A stretch of DNA of 51,672 nucleotides from an uncultured Desulfovibrio sp. GTDB lineage: Bacteria; Desulfobacterota; Desulfovibrionia; Desulfovibrionales; Desulfovibrionaceae. Positions within the stretch are counted from its first letter, which is position 1; each line of letters opens with the position of its first letter. Shown piece after piece: positions 36,145-45,420 of this stretch. The DNA is taken from positions 1 to 51,672 of the forward strand of contig NZ_CALVHE010000008.1 of the NCBI RefSeq assembly GCF_944327235.1, in the 5' to 3' direction. Under the pieces are notes generated by a model. It searched no databases. It was given only the letters and a program-made list of their open reading frames with translations, and had not been told where the DNA came from. The position numbers and the translations under genes are program-made.

Positions 36145-38424
36145 ATGATTGATTATGCCAAAGCGCTCAATGAGGCGCAGTATGCGGCCGCCACCTGCGG
36201 CGACGGCCCGGTGCTGGTGGTGGCCGGTGCGGGCAGCGGCAAGACGCGCACCATAACCTACCGGCTGGCCTGGCTGGCCGAGCGGGGCGTGGCCCCGGAA
36301 TCCATGCTCCTGCTGACCTTCACCCGCAAGGCCGCACAGGAGATGCTGCACCGTGCGGGCCTGCTCTGCGATCACGCGCTGGCCGGCGTGCAGGGCGGCA
36401 CCTTCCACGCCTTCGCCTACGGCATCCTGCGGCGTTTCCGGCCGGAATGGCTCGGTGACCGGCCCTTTACCGTCATGGACAGCGCCGACATCACGGCGGC
36501 CGTCAAACATTGCAAGGACGCGCTGGGACTGGGCAAGGGGGACAGGGCCTTCCCCAAGACGCAGGCCATCGTGGGCCTGTTGAGCAAGGCCCGCAACAAG
36601 GAATTGCCCCTTGCCGAGATCCTCCAGCGGGAAGCCTTCCATCTGCTGCCCTACGCCGACGGCCTGACGGAGCTGGGCCGCCGCTATGACGCCTTCCGGC
36701 GGGAAACGGGCGTCATGGACTACGACGATCTGCTGTTCGAGCTGGAGGCGCTCCTGCGGGAGGACGCGCGGGCGGCGGAGCTCCTGCGCTCGCGCTATCG
36801 CCACATCCTCGTCGATGAGTATCAGGACACCAACCTCGTCCAGGCCCGCATCGTTCGTCTGCTGGCCGGTCCGGAAGGCGAAGCGCCGGGCAACGTCATG
36901 GCCGTGGGGGACGAGGCCCAGTCCATCTATGCCTTTCGCGGGGCCAATGTCCGCAATATCCTGGATTTCCCCAAACTGTTCCCCGACGCGCGCGTCATCC
37001 GGCTGGAAGAGAATTACCGCTCCACGCAGCCCATCCTGGCCGTGGCCAACAATCTGCTGGAACACGCCGCCGAATCCTTCCGCAAGACGCTCTTCACCCG
37101 TCGCGAAGGCGGCAGTCCCGTACGGCTGGTGACGCCCTTCAGCGACAAATCGCAGGCCCGGCTGGTGGTGGAGCGTATCCGCGAGCTTTTGCAAACGCAT
37201 CTGCCGCATGAGATCGCCGTGCTGTTCCGGGCGGGCTTCCATTCCTTTGCGCTGGAGATGGCGCTCAATCAGGCGGGTATCGCCTTCCGCAAGTACGGCG
37301 GCCTGCGCTATACCGAGGCCGCCCACGTCAAGGATGTCATCGCCTTCGCGCGTCTGCTGCTCAATCCGCTGGACATGTCCGCATTTGAACGTCTGGCGGC
37401 CCTGCATGAGGGCATTGGTCCCAAGACCGCGCAAAAGCTCTACGAGGCCGCCGCGTCCGGCGATACGGCGCGCATGGCCAAGGCCTTCGCCCGGCATGGC
37501 GCTTTTCGGGCGGACATGGAATTCATCGAGAGCCTGCGGGCGCGCCCGCAGACCCCGTCCCTGACCCTGGCCGCCATCCTGGAGCAGTACCGGCCCCTGC
37601 TGGAGCTGCACTATCCCGAAGACTGGCCCCGGCGGCAGCAGGCTCTGGAAGAATTGCTGCAAATGGCTGCCGGATACACGGAGCTGGATCTCTTTCTGGC
37701 CGACCTTGCGCTGGAATCCCCGGAAGAGGAGGAAGGCGGCGGAGAGGACCGCATCACCCTTTCCACCATCCACTCGGCCAAGGGGCTGGAATGGAACGCC
37801 GTGCTCATCATCGATCTCGTGGAGGACCGGTTCCCTTCGCGTCATGCGCTGGCCCGGCCGGAGGACTTCGAGGAGGAGCGGCGGCTCATGTATGTGGCCT
37901 GTACGCGCGCCCGGCAGCAGCTCGATCTCTATGCGCCGGCCACCATCTTCAGCCGCGCCGAGCAGGGCATGACCCATGTGAACCAGAGTCCCTTCGTGCG
38001 CGAGATGGGACCGCAGCTTGCCGAACAGTGGCTGGAAGGTTTCGGCGGCGGCCTGCACCGTCGGGAAAGCGGTCTCGGCACGCAGCGGGAAATGGGGAGC
38101 ATGTCCGACAGCCGTCCGTCCGCTCCACTCCGTCCCGCTGCCGGTCTTTTCCGGGGAAAGGGTCGTGTGTCCTCGTCTCCCGCCGACGGCGGTGAGGACT
38201 GTCAACTGCCGCCGGAGGAACGCCTTTCCGCCGCGCCGTCGCCTGCCGCGCCCGCGGCGGCGTCCGCAGGCGAGTCCCGACTGCCGCGAGGCTACTGCCG
38301 CCATCGCATCTTCGGGCGCGGCAAGGTGGTCCGCCATCTGCCGCCGGACAAGGTGCAGGTCAATTTTCCCGGCTTCGGTCTCAAGGTCATTCTTGCGGAA
38401 TATCTGCTCATGGAGGACGACTAG
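36145..38424 (+). CDS. UvrD/Rep-family superfamily I helicase
   Basis: 759 residues. Motif I AGAGSGKT is at 27-34; motif Ia LLTFTRKAAQEM, motif II VDEYQDTN, motif III GDEAQSIYAFRGA, motif IV LEENYRST, motif V TIHSAKGLEWNAV and motif VI MYVACTRAR follow. This is a complete 3'-5' DNA helicase. The C-terminal ~150 residues hold a low-complexity linker and a final patch (CRHRIFGRGKVVRH) like the PcrA/UvrD tail that contacts RNA polymerase. It is shorter than UvrD or PcrA in the 2A/2B region, so the exact subgroup is open. The thiL ATG follows its stop with no gap. Confidence 0.9.
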   Translation: MIDYAKALNEAQYAAATCGDGPVLVVAGAGSGKTRTITYRLAWLAERGVAPESMLLLTFTRKAAQEMLHRAGLLCDHALAGVQGGTFHAFAYGILRRFRPEWLGDRPFTVMDSADITAAVKHCKDALGLGKGDRAFPKTQAIVGLLSKARNKELPLAEILQREAFHLLPYADGLTELGRRYDAFRRETGVMDYDDLLFELEALLREDARAAELLRSRYRHILVDEYQDTNLVQARIVRLLAGPEGEAPGNVMAVGDEAQSIYAFRGANVRNILDFPKLFPDARVIRLEENYRSTQPILAVANNLLEHAAESFRKTLFTRREGGSPVRLVTPFSDKSQARLVVERIRELLQTHLPHEIAVLFRAGFHSFALEMALNQAGIAFRKYGGLRYTEAAHVKDVIAFARLLLNPLDMSAFERLAALHEGIGPKTAQKLYEAAASGDTARMAKAFARHGAFRADMEFIESLRARPQTPSLTLAAILEQYRPLLELHYPEDWPRRQQALEELLQMAAGYTELDLFLADLALESPEEEEGGGEDRITLSTIHSAKGLEWNAVLIIDLVEDRFPSRHALARPEDFEEERRLMYVACTRARQQLDLYAPATIFSRAEQGMTHVNQSPFVREMGPQLAEQWLEGFGGGLHRRESGLGTQREMGSMSDSRPSAPLRPAAGLFRGKGRVSSSPADGGEDCQLPPEERLSAAPSPAAPAAASAGESRLPRGYCRHRIFGRGKVVRHLPPDKVQVNFPGFGLKVILAEYLLMEDD

Positions 38425-39462
38425 ATGCCCAAACCCGCTTCGTCCGCATTGTCCGAGGACGCCATCCTGCAACTGCTGGCCCGCCATTTCCCGGCGACCC
38501 ACCCTTCCCTGCTGCTGGGACGCGGCGACGACTGCGCCGTGCTCCGGGGCGGGCAGCCCCTGTGCGTGAGCACGGACCTCTTTCTGGAGGATGTACACTT
38601 TCGCCGTTCGTATTTCACCCCGGAAGACATGGGGCACAAGGCGCTGGCCGTCAACATCAGCGACGTGGCGGCCTGCGGCGGGCGACCACTGGCCTTCACG
38701 CTGGGGCTGGGCTTGCCGGACTATGCGGACATGGACTGGCTGGACATCTTTTTTCGCGGTATGGCCGCACTGGCCGGACGGCATCGCATGGCGCTGGCCG
38801 GGGGCGATCTTTCCCGCAGCGACAGGCTGCACATCTGCATCACGGTCTGGGGCGAACCGCTGAGCGACGGCGCGCCCTTCCTGCTGCGCGGCGGGTCCAT
38901 GCCCGGCGATTGTCTCTTTCTCGTGGGGCTGCCGGGACTGGCCCGTGTGGGCCTGCAGGAGATGGAAGCCCACGGGCGCGCGGCTCTGGAGCATTGGCCC
39001 GCCGCCTGCGCCGCGCATCTGCGGCCGGAGCCGCAGGTGGATGCCGGTCTCATGCTGGCCCGCGCCGGTCTCAATGCCCGCCCGCCGGCACTGATGGACC
39101 TGTCCGACGGCATCATGCGCGATCTGCCGCGCCTGCTGGGCATCAGCGGCGCGACCGGGGCCGCCCGCACCGAAGGGGCCGGGCTGGGGGCCTCGCTGTT
39201 GTTGCCGCAGGGCCTGCTCCATCCCGAGGTGGTGCGCCACGCCCTGCAGGAAGGTAAAAATCCCGTCCACGAGGCCCTGCTCGGCGGGGAGGACTATTGC
39301 CTGCTCGGCTCCTGCGCGCCGGACATGCTGCCGGTGCTGCATACGGCCATCCCCAATTTCCACAGCATCGGCGTGGTGACCGATATCCCCGTCATCGAAT
39401 GCAACAACGAGAATCTTGCCGGTCTGCACGGCTTTGACCATTTTGCGCCGGAAAAGGACTGA
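38425..39462 (+). CDS. thiL: Thiamine-monophosphate kinase
   Basis: 345 residues, making thiamine diphosphate from thiamine phosphate. Family marks are LLGRGDDCAVL near 30-40, STDLFLEDVHFRR, HKALAVNISDVAACGGRP, MALAGGDLSRS and LMDLSDGIMRDL. It begins at the base after the helicase stop, so translation is probably coupled, and lies 2 bp before the class II aldolase gene. ThiE, which makes its substrate, is at 453. Confidence 0.93.
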   Translation: MPKPASSALSEDAILQLLARHFPATHPSLLLGRGDDCAVLRGGQPLCVSTDLFLEDVHFRRSYFTPEDMGHKALAVNISDVAACGGRPLAFTLGLGLPDYADMDWLDIFFRGMAALAGRHRMALAGGDLSRSDRLHICITVWGEPLSDGAPFLLRGGSMPGDCLFLVGLPGLARVGLQEMEAHGRAALEHWPAACAAHLRPEPQVDAGLMLARAGLNARPPALMDLSDGIMRDLPRLLGISGATGAARTEGAGLGASLLLPQGLLHPEVVRHALQEGKNPVHEALLGGEDYCLLGSCAPDMLPVLHTAIPNFHSIGVVTDIPVIECNNENLAGLHGFDHFAPEKD

Positions 39463-39464
39463 AG

Positions 39465-40070
39465 ATGCACGCGACGCCCCTGCCCGACATCCCCGCCGCC
39501 CTGTGTGGTCCGCTGCTGTCCTGCTGTCGTGAAGCCTGGTGTACAGGTGGCCTGCTGGGCTTCAACGGCAATGCCAGTCTCCTCTGGGACAGCCCGGACG
39601 GCCCGCGCGTGCTCATGACCCGGTCCGGCGTCTGCAAGGGCCGCATGAGCGCCGCGGACATCTGCCTGCTGCACCCGGACGGTCGTCTGCTTGCCGGGGG
39701 GCCGTCCTCGTCGGAAGGAGCCATGCATCTGGCGGTCTATGCCGCCCGCCCTTCCTGCCGGGCCATCCTGCACACCCATCCGCCGCATCTGCTGGCGCTG
39801 GGCATACGGCTGGCCGACCGCATGGAGGATCTCCTGCGGCTGCCGTTGTACGAATCCGAAGTCTGGCGGGCGCGTCTGGGCGTGGCCCCGCCGCAGGTCC
39901 CCGGCTCACAGGCGCTGGCCGATGGTGTCGCAGAACAGGCGCGGCAGTTCCCCGCCGTCTGGATGAGTGGACACGGCCTGTGCGCCTGCGGGGAAACGCT
40001 CGAAGAGGCGCTGGGCCTCACCGAACAGCTTGAACATCTTGCGTGGATACAGCTCTTGAGCGGTATCTGA
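39465..40070 (+). CDS. Class II aldolase/adducin-family protein
   Basis: 201 residues. The zinc-site His pair is visible in ILHTHPPH near 100-105, a third His in WMSGHGLCACG near 168, and the acidic segment SSEGAMHLAVY precedes them. Members include fuculose-phosphate aldolase, ribulose-phosphate epimerase and methylthioribulose-phosphate dehydratase; the substrate here cannot be told. It follows thiL by 2 bp in an apparent helicase-thiL-aldolase-TIGR04076-GNAT transcript. Confidence 0.85.
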   Translation: MHATPLPDIPAALCGPLLSCCREAWCTGGLLGFNGNASLLWDSPDGPRVLMTRSGVCKGRMSAADICLLHPDGRLLAGGPSSSEGAMHLAVYAARPSCRAILHTHPPHLLALGIRLADRMEDLLRLPLYESEVWRARLGVAPPQVPGSQALADGVAEQARQFPAVWMSGHGLCACGETLEEALGLTEQLEHLAWIQLLSGI

Positions 40071-40090
40071 GAAACGAAAGGAGGCCAGCC

Positions 40091-40498
40091 ATGACGACGG
40101 CAGCTCCCTGCGGGACCGCTCCCCGTACCATGCGGCGCGTGAAGATCACGGTGCTCAAGACGACGCTGGATCGAGAACTGGCCGACCAATACGGCATACC
40201 CGGACTTGGTCTCTGTCCCATGCATGAGACCGGACAGACCTTCGTTGCGGACTACGCCAAGCCGGACGGCTTGTGTGACGAGGCCTGGAAGGCCATATAT
40301 CAGTATGTGTTCGCTCTGGCTCACGGCGCGGAGAGCGGACTTTTCTACTACGGGGACTGGATAGACAAGCCGGGCGTGGCCATCGTCTGCTGCAATGACG
40401 GCTTGCGGCCCGTCATCTTCAAACTGGAAGCCACGGATGCGGTCTCCGTGCCGCCCTCTTCCGAGTCGGAAGCGGAGGGTGGAGGCGAATGCCGTTGA
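40091..40498 (+). CDS. TIGR04076-like small protein
   Basis: 135 residues with VKITVLKTTL at the start of the folded region, a conserved Cys-Pro pair (GLCPMHETGQTF), and a second Cys in PDGLCDEAWKAIYQYV, matching the TIGR04076 family as I recall it. Function is unknown. The ATG at 40091 is chosen because AAAGGAGG lies 7 bases upstream. The C-terminal tail is Ser/Glu/Gly-rich. It overlaps the GNAT gene by 10 bp. Confidence 0.72.
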   Translation: MTTAAPCGTAPRTMRRVKITVLKTTLDRELADQYGIPGLGLCPMHETGQTFVADYAKPDGLCDEAWKAIYQYVFALAHGAESGLFYYGDWIDKPGVAIVCCNDGLRPVIFKLEATDAVSVPPSSESEAEGGGECR

Positions 40499-40962
40499 GC
40501 CGACAGGAGCGCCTCCGTCCGGCCCTGCCCGCTGACTGGCCGGGACTGGCGGCCCTCTGGCGGCGCAGCGTGGAGGCCACGCATCACTTTCTGCAGGCGT
40601 CCGATCTTGAGAGCATCGGCGCGGCCATGCTGCGCGCCTATCTGCCTGCCATGCGGGAACTCTGGCTGCTGGAGCGGGAAGGCCGTCCGGCCGGGTTCTG
40701 GGGCGGCGATGCCCTGCGGGTGGAAATGCTCTTTGTGGACCCGCCGTTTTTCGGACAGGGCGTCGGTTCAACCCTGCTGCGTCATGCCTGTGCGGGCAAG
40801 CGGCGCGTGGAACTGGATGTCAACGAACAGAACGCGGGGGCCCGTGCCTTTTATGCCCGTCAGGGTTTTCGGGTGTGCGGCCGCTCGCCGGTGGACAACG
40901 ACGGCAGGCCGTATCCTCTGCTGCATCTGGTGTGGGAGGGCGACGGCAGGCGCACATCCTGA
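40489..40962 (+). CDS. GNAT-family N-acetyltransferase
   Basis: 157 residues. Acetyl-CoA-binding motif A is seen as LFVDPPFFGQGVGSTLL (about 83-99), and the C-terminal strand-helix ELDVNEQNAGARAFYARQGF is typical of the fold. The ending GFRVCGRSPVDNDGRPYPLLHL resembles YjaB-type acetyltransferases. The substrate is unknown. Its start lies inside the end of the TIGR04076 gene. Confidence 0.87.
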   Translation: MPLSRQERLRPALPADWPGLAALWRRSVEATHHFLQASDLESIGAAMLRAYLPAMRELWLLEREGRPAGFWGGDALRVEMLFVDPPFFGQGVGSTLLRHACAGKRRVELDVNEQNAGARAFYARQGFRVCGRSPVDNDGRPYPLLHLVWEGDGRRTS

Positions 40963-40965
40963 CGC

Positions 40966-41093
40966 AAGACCCCCATCCCTTCCCCAGCGGGACACGAGGG
41001 GACCCCGCCTCTATGGCAAGCGGCGCGTGGACGGAACATAGGCTTATCTGTCGAAATTATTTGTAAAATTAGTGTTGGCGGGCCTTGGGACGA
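40966..41093 (-). repeat. Family M repeat, truncated copy M7
   Basis: Same orientation as M5: CCCATCCCTTCCCCAGCG, GGCAAGCGGCGCGTG, GAAATTATTTGTAAAATTAG, then GTGTTGGCGGGCC. The end nearest the GNAT gene lacks the terminal repeat and the C-rich arm. Confidence 0.65.
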
Positions 41094-41128
41094 GGTATTC
41101 CTCTTCTCTCATCGGCCTTTGCGGTCTT

Positions 41129-41959
41129 TCAGCACTCGCTTTGCGGCGGCAGATGGAGCAGGCGTTCCAGTTCGGCCAGCGTGGCCGCGCCGTCCAGCCC
41201 CTGTCTGCGGGAGAGTTCCGGCAGGTTCTCCACCGCGTCGCAGGGGCGCACATAGAGCGGCTCCACATCTGCGGCAAAATAATCGCCGTGCCGGGCCAGC
41301 AGACAAAGGGCCTCTTGCGTGGGCTGGATCAGGCGCGGCAGCGCGGCCAGATCATGCCGTTCATCCAGTGGCGCAAACAGGGCATTGCGCGCCAGCGCGC
41401 TGCCGCAGACCAGCGGCAGCCCGGCCCGGCTGTCCGCCGGTTCATGCTTTGCCCTGTCCGTCACGGCGGCGTTGACGGCTTCCAGAGCCTCGGCCGGGGG
41501 CAGGAGACGCACTTCCGCCGTGGCGTAGGCCGGGATGACCGGCCCATACGCCATGAACGGCTGATAATGCACAAGATTGCGCCGGGCATGAGTGAGCACA
41601 TGCACCTGTCCGCCCCAGAGCATCCCCCGCGCCATGACGGCAGAGGTGGCCAGCGCCTGCATATAGTCCAGTCCGGCCAGACGGGCCTTCCCGACCCGGC
41701 GCAGGGCGGCCGCGGTGGCCAGCACCAGCCGGATGCCGGTAAAGGAGCCCGGTCCCCGGACGCAGGCGATGCGGCGCAGGTCCGACGGCCGGATCTCCAT
41801 CCGTTCCAGCATGTCCGCCAGAGCGGGCGCCAGTATCTCCGTGGCGCGTTCCGGCCTGTGCCATTCCTGCGCGGCCAGCGGACGGCCGTCTTCGGTCAGG
41901 ATGATCTGCAAGGCCCCTTCGGCCGCATTGAGGATGAGTTCCGGTCCGGTACCGCTCAT
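41129..41959 (-). CDS. tsaB: tRNA threonylcarbamoyladenosine protein TsaB
   Basis: 276 residues. The ASKHA-type segment RGPGSFTGIRL (68-78) is the strongest TsaB mark, preceded by an N-terminal strand pair (LILNAAEGALQIIL). TsaB works with TsaD and TsaE to add the t6A base at position 37 of ANN-decoding tRNAs. It is 3 bp downstream of rseP, at the end of the pyrH-frr-uppS-cdsA-dxr-rseP run. Confidence 0.9.
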   Translation of the reverse strand: MSGTGPELILNAAEGALQIILTEDGRPLAAQEWHRPERATEILAPALADMLERMEIRPSDLRRIACVRGPGSFTGIRLVLATAAALRRVGKARLAGLDYMQALATSAVMARGMLWGGQVHVLTHARRNLVHYQPFMAYGPVIPAYATAEVRLLPPAEALEAVNAAVTDRAKHEPADSRAGLPLVCGSALARNALFAPLDERHDLAALPRLIQPTQEALCLLARHGDYFAADVEPLYVRPCDAVENLPELSRRQGLDGAATLAELERLLHLPPQSEC

Positions 41960-41962
41960 GCC

Positions 41963-43078
41963 CTACCCCGTGATGATGCGGACGATGTCGTTGTACGTGG
42001 CCAGCACCATGAGGGCCACCAGCAGGGCAAGGCCCACACGCATCCCCCATTCCTGCACCTTTTCGTGCACGGGACGGCGGAAGACCATCTCGATGAGGCA
42101 GAACAGCACCGTGCCGCCGTCCAGGATGGGGATGGGCAGCAGGTTCAGGATGGCAAGATTGATGCTGATGAGGGCCGCCAGCCCCAGTACGCCGGCCACC
42201 CCCTGCTGCGCCTGCTCGCCCACGAGCTGGGCGATCATGATGGGCCCGCCCACCTGATCCAGCGGCACCACCCGCTGCACCAGCTTGAGGAAGCTTTCCG
42301 CCGTCAGCTCGGCCATGCCCCAGGTCTGTCGCACCCCGGCCAGCGCCGCCTGCGCGAAGCTCAGATCCTCGTACCTCATGTTGCCGCTGACGCTGATGCC
42401 GATGAGCCAGGCGTTTTCCTGCTCGCCAAAAATGGTGGTGCGCATGGCGCGCTTGGGCGTCAGGGTGAGACGCAGCTCCTCGCCGGTCTCCGGCAGGCCG
42501 GGCTGGATCTCGCCCGAAGCCGTGGGCAGGGGACGCAGCACATGCAGGGTCACGGGCTGGCCGTTGCTCGCGCCGATGGCGTCGGCCATGCTCTGCCAGT
42601 CCGGGGTCTCCGTGTCATTGACGCGCAGGATGAGGTCGCCGCGCTGCAGACCGGCGGCCGCGGCGGGGCTGTCCGCCACGATGCTGCCCACCTGCGGCAG
42701 CATGATGGCCTGTCCCCAGCCGAAAGCGAGCATCCAGCAGAGAAGCCAGGCCAGCAGCACATTGGCCAGCGGGCCCGCCGCGGCTACGGCCAGACGTTGC
42801 CAGGCGGGCCGTTGCGAAAAGCTTTCCTCCTGGGTGAAGCCTTCCGGCAGCTCGCTGTCGTCGTTTTCGCCCACCAGCGCCACATAACCGCCCAGAGGCA
42901 CCAGCGACAGGGCGTATTCCGTCTTGCCGCGCTTCATTTTGAGCAGTTTGGGGCCGAAGCCCAGAGAAAAGGTGGTCACGCCCATGCCCAGAGCGCGGGC
43001 CGCCAGAAAATGCCCGAGTTCATGAAAGAAGATAAGGCCGCCCAGAACGATGACGACGGCAATGATGGTTATCAGCAT
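41963..43078 (-). CDS. rseP: RIP metalloprotease RseP
   Basis: 371-residue inner-membrane site-2 protease. The zinc motif HELGH is at 19-23, a PDZ domain lies in the middle (SPAAAAGLQRGDLILRVND), and the second catalytic motif NLLPIPILDGG is near the C-terminus. It cleaves anti-sigma factors and signal-peptide remnants. The ATG at 43078 begins one base after the dxr stop, so it is translationally coupled. An ATG nine codons upstream lies within dxr and is less likely. Confidence 0.93.
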   Translation of the reverse strand: MLITIIAVVIVLGGLIFFHELGHFLAARALGMGVTTFSLGFGPKLLKMKRGKTEYALSLVPLGGYVALVGENDDSELPEGFTQEESFSQRPAWQRLAVAAAGPLANVLLAWLLCWMLAFGWGQAIMLPQVGSIVADSPAAAAGLQRGDLILRVNDTETPDWQSMADAIGASNGQPVTLHVLRPLPTASGEIQPGLPETGEELRLTLTPKRAMRTTIFGEQENAWLIGISVSGNMRYEDLSFAQAALAGVRQTWGMAELTAESFLKLVQRVVPLDQVGGPIMIAQLVGEQAQQGVAGVLGLAALISINLAILNLLPIPILDGGTVLFCLIEMVFRRPVHEKVQEWGMRVGLALLVALMVLATYNDIVRIITG

Positions 43079-43079
43079 A

Positions 43080-44393
43080 TCAGGCTCCGTCACGCGCCAG
43101 TTCATGCACCAGCGCGCGGCTTTGAGTGTCGAGTTTTTCTATCCGTTCCACAAAGGTAGCCACTTCCGCGCGAAGGGCAAGGTCATCTCCCTCAGGCGCG
43201 GTCAACTTTCCGCACAGCGGCGCATGGCCGGGCGCGGTGGAGGCATGACGCCGCATGGCCTCATCAATGAAGCGGGTGATGTCGGTGAAGGCGCAGTGTC
43301 CGGCAAGGAAGAGCTCCACGGCGGCCTCGTTGGCGGCGTTCATGACCACGCACAGGCCGCCGCGTTCGCTGAGGGCCCGCCGGGCAAAGGTGAGCGCCGG
43401 AAAACGCTCCGTATCGGGATGCCGGAACTCCAGCGCCGGAGAGGCCGCCAGATCCAGCGGCGGCACACCGCAGTCCAGCGTGTGCGGCCAGAGCAGGCAG
43501 TGGGCCAGCGGCAGCCGCATGTCCGCCGTGCCGATCTGGGCCAGCAGACTGCCGTCCCGCAGCTGCACGAGCGAATGGACCAGCGACTGCGGATGCACCA
43601 GCACGTCGATGCGATCCACCGGCACGCCGTACAGGTGGAAGGCTTCCACCACTTCCAGCGCCTTGTTCATCATGCTTGCCGAGTCGATGCTGATCTTGGC
43701 GCCCATGACCCAGTTGGGATGATTGAGGGCCTGTTCGCGCGTGACATGTTGCAGCTCCTCGAGGCTGCGATCCCGGAAGGGGCCGCCGGAGGCGGTCAGC
43801 ACGAGGCGCGCCACCTCCTGCTCCCGCGCCGCGAGGCACTGGAAGATGGCGTTGTGTTCCGAGTCCACCGGCAGGATGGATGCCCCGGTGCGGGCGCATA
43901 TCTGGCGCAGCAGTTCGCCCGCCAGTACCAGCGATTCCTTGTTGGCAAGACAGATGACCTTGCCGGCCAGCGCGGCGGCCAGCGTGCCTTCAAGGCCCGC
44001 CGCCCCCACCTGGGCCGAGAGCACGGTATCCGCCTCGGGCAAGGAGGCCGCCGCGGCGTAGCCCTGCGGCCCCACGAGGATCTCCGGCTGATAGTCCGCG
44101 GGCAGGAGCGTGCGCAGGTCATAGGCCGATTCCTCGTCCAGCACGGCCAGCAGCCGGGGACGATAGCGGCGGGCCTGTCGGGCCAGCATATCCACATTGC
44201 GGGCGCAGGAGAGCGCCAGGATTCGGAAGCGTTGTGGATGTGAGTCCACCACGCCGAGCGCGTTGCGCCCTATGGAGCCGGTGGAGCCGAGGATAACGAG
44301 ATCATGCCGCTCCCTGTGTTGCCATTCCGGCGAGGGGGCCGCCGAGATGTAGCGGATCGCCGGGCCTTCGCATCCCGGCCAGCAGTTGGACAT
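43080..44393 (-). CDS. dxr: 1-deoxy-D-xylulose 5-phosphate reductoisomerase
   Basis: 437 residues; converts DXP to methylerythritol phosphate in isoprenoid synthesis. The NADPH motif LGSTGSIG is at 35-42, and the DSEHNAIFQ metal-site segment and SGGPFRD follow. There is an N-terminal extension of about 30 residues before the usual start, but AAGGTGAAA upstream of the ATG at 44393 supports it. Its product feeds UppS, encoded two genes upstream. Confidence 0.94.
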   Translation of the reverse strand: MSNCWPGCEGPAIRYISAAPSPEWQHRERHDLVILGSTGSIGRNALGVVDSHPQRFRILALSCARNVDMLARQARRYRPRLLAVLDEESAYDLRTLLPADYQPEILVGPQGYAAAASLPEADTVLSAQVGAAGLEGTLAAALAGKVICLANKESLVLAGELLRQICARTGASILPVDSEHNAIFQCLAAREQEVARLVLTASGGPFRDRSLEELQHVTREQALNHPNWVMGAKISIDSASMMNKALEVVEAFHLYGVPVDRIDVLVHPQSLVHSLVQLRDGSLLAQIGTADMRLPLAHCLLWPHTLDCGVPPLDLAASPALEFRHPDTERFPALTFARRALSERGGLCVVMNAANEAAVELFLAGHCAFTDITRFIDEAMRRHASTAPGHAPLCGKLTAPEGDDLALRAEVATFVERIEKLDTQSRALVHELARDGA

Positions 44394-44535
44394 AGCGTTT
44401 CACCTTGCCGCCCGAGGCGGCTGTTCGTGTGCAGGAGGATCGGAGGGCGGGCGTCGTTTGCCCGAAAGACGGCAGGTGGGCTGCGAAAATGACGGGATCC
44501 GGCCGTCGGAGAGGGTTTCCGTCAGCCGACCGGAA

Positions 44536-44563
44536 GGACAGCCCGCCGTATGGCGGGCTGTCC
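44536..44563. other. Perfect hairpin between cdsA and dxr
   Basis: GGACAGCCCGCC pairs with GGCGGGCTGTCC around GTAT. No T-run follows on the minus strand, so it may attenuate or stabilise the transcript without ending it. The remaining 190 bp of this gap show nothing. Confidence 0.55.
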
Positions 44564-44613
44564 CCTTTTCGGTCATGGCCTGCCCGTCCGGCGGGGCAGG
44601 GGCGCTATCCGCC

Positions 44614-45420
44614 TCAGAAAAAGAAAAACCATTGGTCCACCACGGCAAACATGGGCATGGCAAAAAGCACGCTGTCCGCTCTGTCCAGCACGCCGCCGTG
44701 GCCGGGCAGCAGATGGCCGGAGTCCTTGACGTTGACCGAACGTTTGAGGGCGGACTCGAAAAGGTCGCCCACCTGCGCGAACGCGTTGATGGCGACGCCC
44801 AGCAGGGCGAAGGCGAACCAGTTCGCCGTACCGAGGCAGGCCCCGTAGATGATGCAGAACAGCGTGCAGGCCACAAGACTGCCCACCGCGCCTTCGGAGC
44901 TCTTGTTGGGGCTGACGCGGGGCCAGAGCTTGTGATGGCCGAAACGGGTGCCCACAAAATAGGCGGCGGTGTCGGAGATGGCCACGGCCGCCAGCACGAA
45001 AAGCAATTTGACGGAGGAGAGGTAGGTGGCGGGCAGAAGGAGCAGCGGGACATAGGCAAGCCCGGCCATGAAGATGCCGCTGGAAGAAAAGGCGTCCTCC
45101 TCGATGACGTCCCAGCGGAAAAGAAAGCTCATGGAGGCCAGCACGAAGCCCGCCCCCAGACAGACCAGCGCGTCCTGCGGCCGGTGCATCCAGCTCAGGA
45201 TGAGCATACCCCAGCCCAGCGCGATGGCGCAGATACGGCTGGGGATGCGGCCCCGCGGGCCCCAGAACAGGGTGAAGAATTCCCAGAGGCCCAGAGCGCA
45301 CACGATGAGGATGACACACAGCAACGGCCAGCCGCGTACGGCCAGCACGGCAAGGATGAGCGCCCCCAGAAGGACGCCGGTCAGGGTCCGGCGAATGTCG
45401 GTGGCATGGTCAACAGGCAT
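44614..45420 (-). CDS. cdsA: Phosphatidate cytidylyltransferase
   Basis: 268-residue inner-membrane enzyme making CDP-diacylglycerol. Several hydrophobic segments precede the family signature, visible as SALKRSVNVKDSGHLLPGHGG followed by VLDRADS near the C-terminus. The end is a run of Phe after the last helix. It overlaps the uppS stop by 11 bp. Confidence 0.94.
   Translation of the reverse strand: MPVDHATDIRRTLTGVLLGALILAVLAVRGWPLLCVILIVCALGLWEFFTLFWGPRGRIPSRICAIALGWGMLILSWMHRPQDALVCLGAGFVLASMSFLFRWDVIEEDAFSSSGIFMAGLAYVPLLLLPATYLSSVKLLFVLAAVAISDTAAYFVGTRFGHHKLWPRVSPNKSSEGAVGSLVACTLFCIIYGACLGTANWFAFALLGVAINAFAQVGDLFESALKRSVNVKDSGHLLPGHGGVLDRADSVLFAMPMFAVVDQWFFFF

Noticed and set aside
36127..39441. 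An 1104-codon open frame antisense to the helicase and thiL
   Set aside because: The product has shadow-type composition, and two well-recognised genes occupy the opposite strand.
41072..43159. A 695-codon plus-strand open frame opposite tsaB and rseP
   Set aside because: No motif or ribosome site; tsaB and rseP are both unmistakable on the minus strand.
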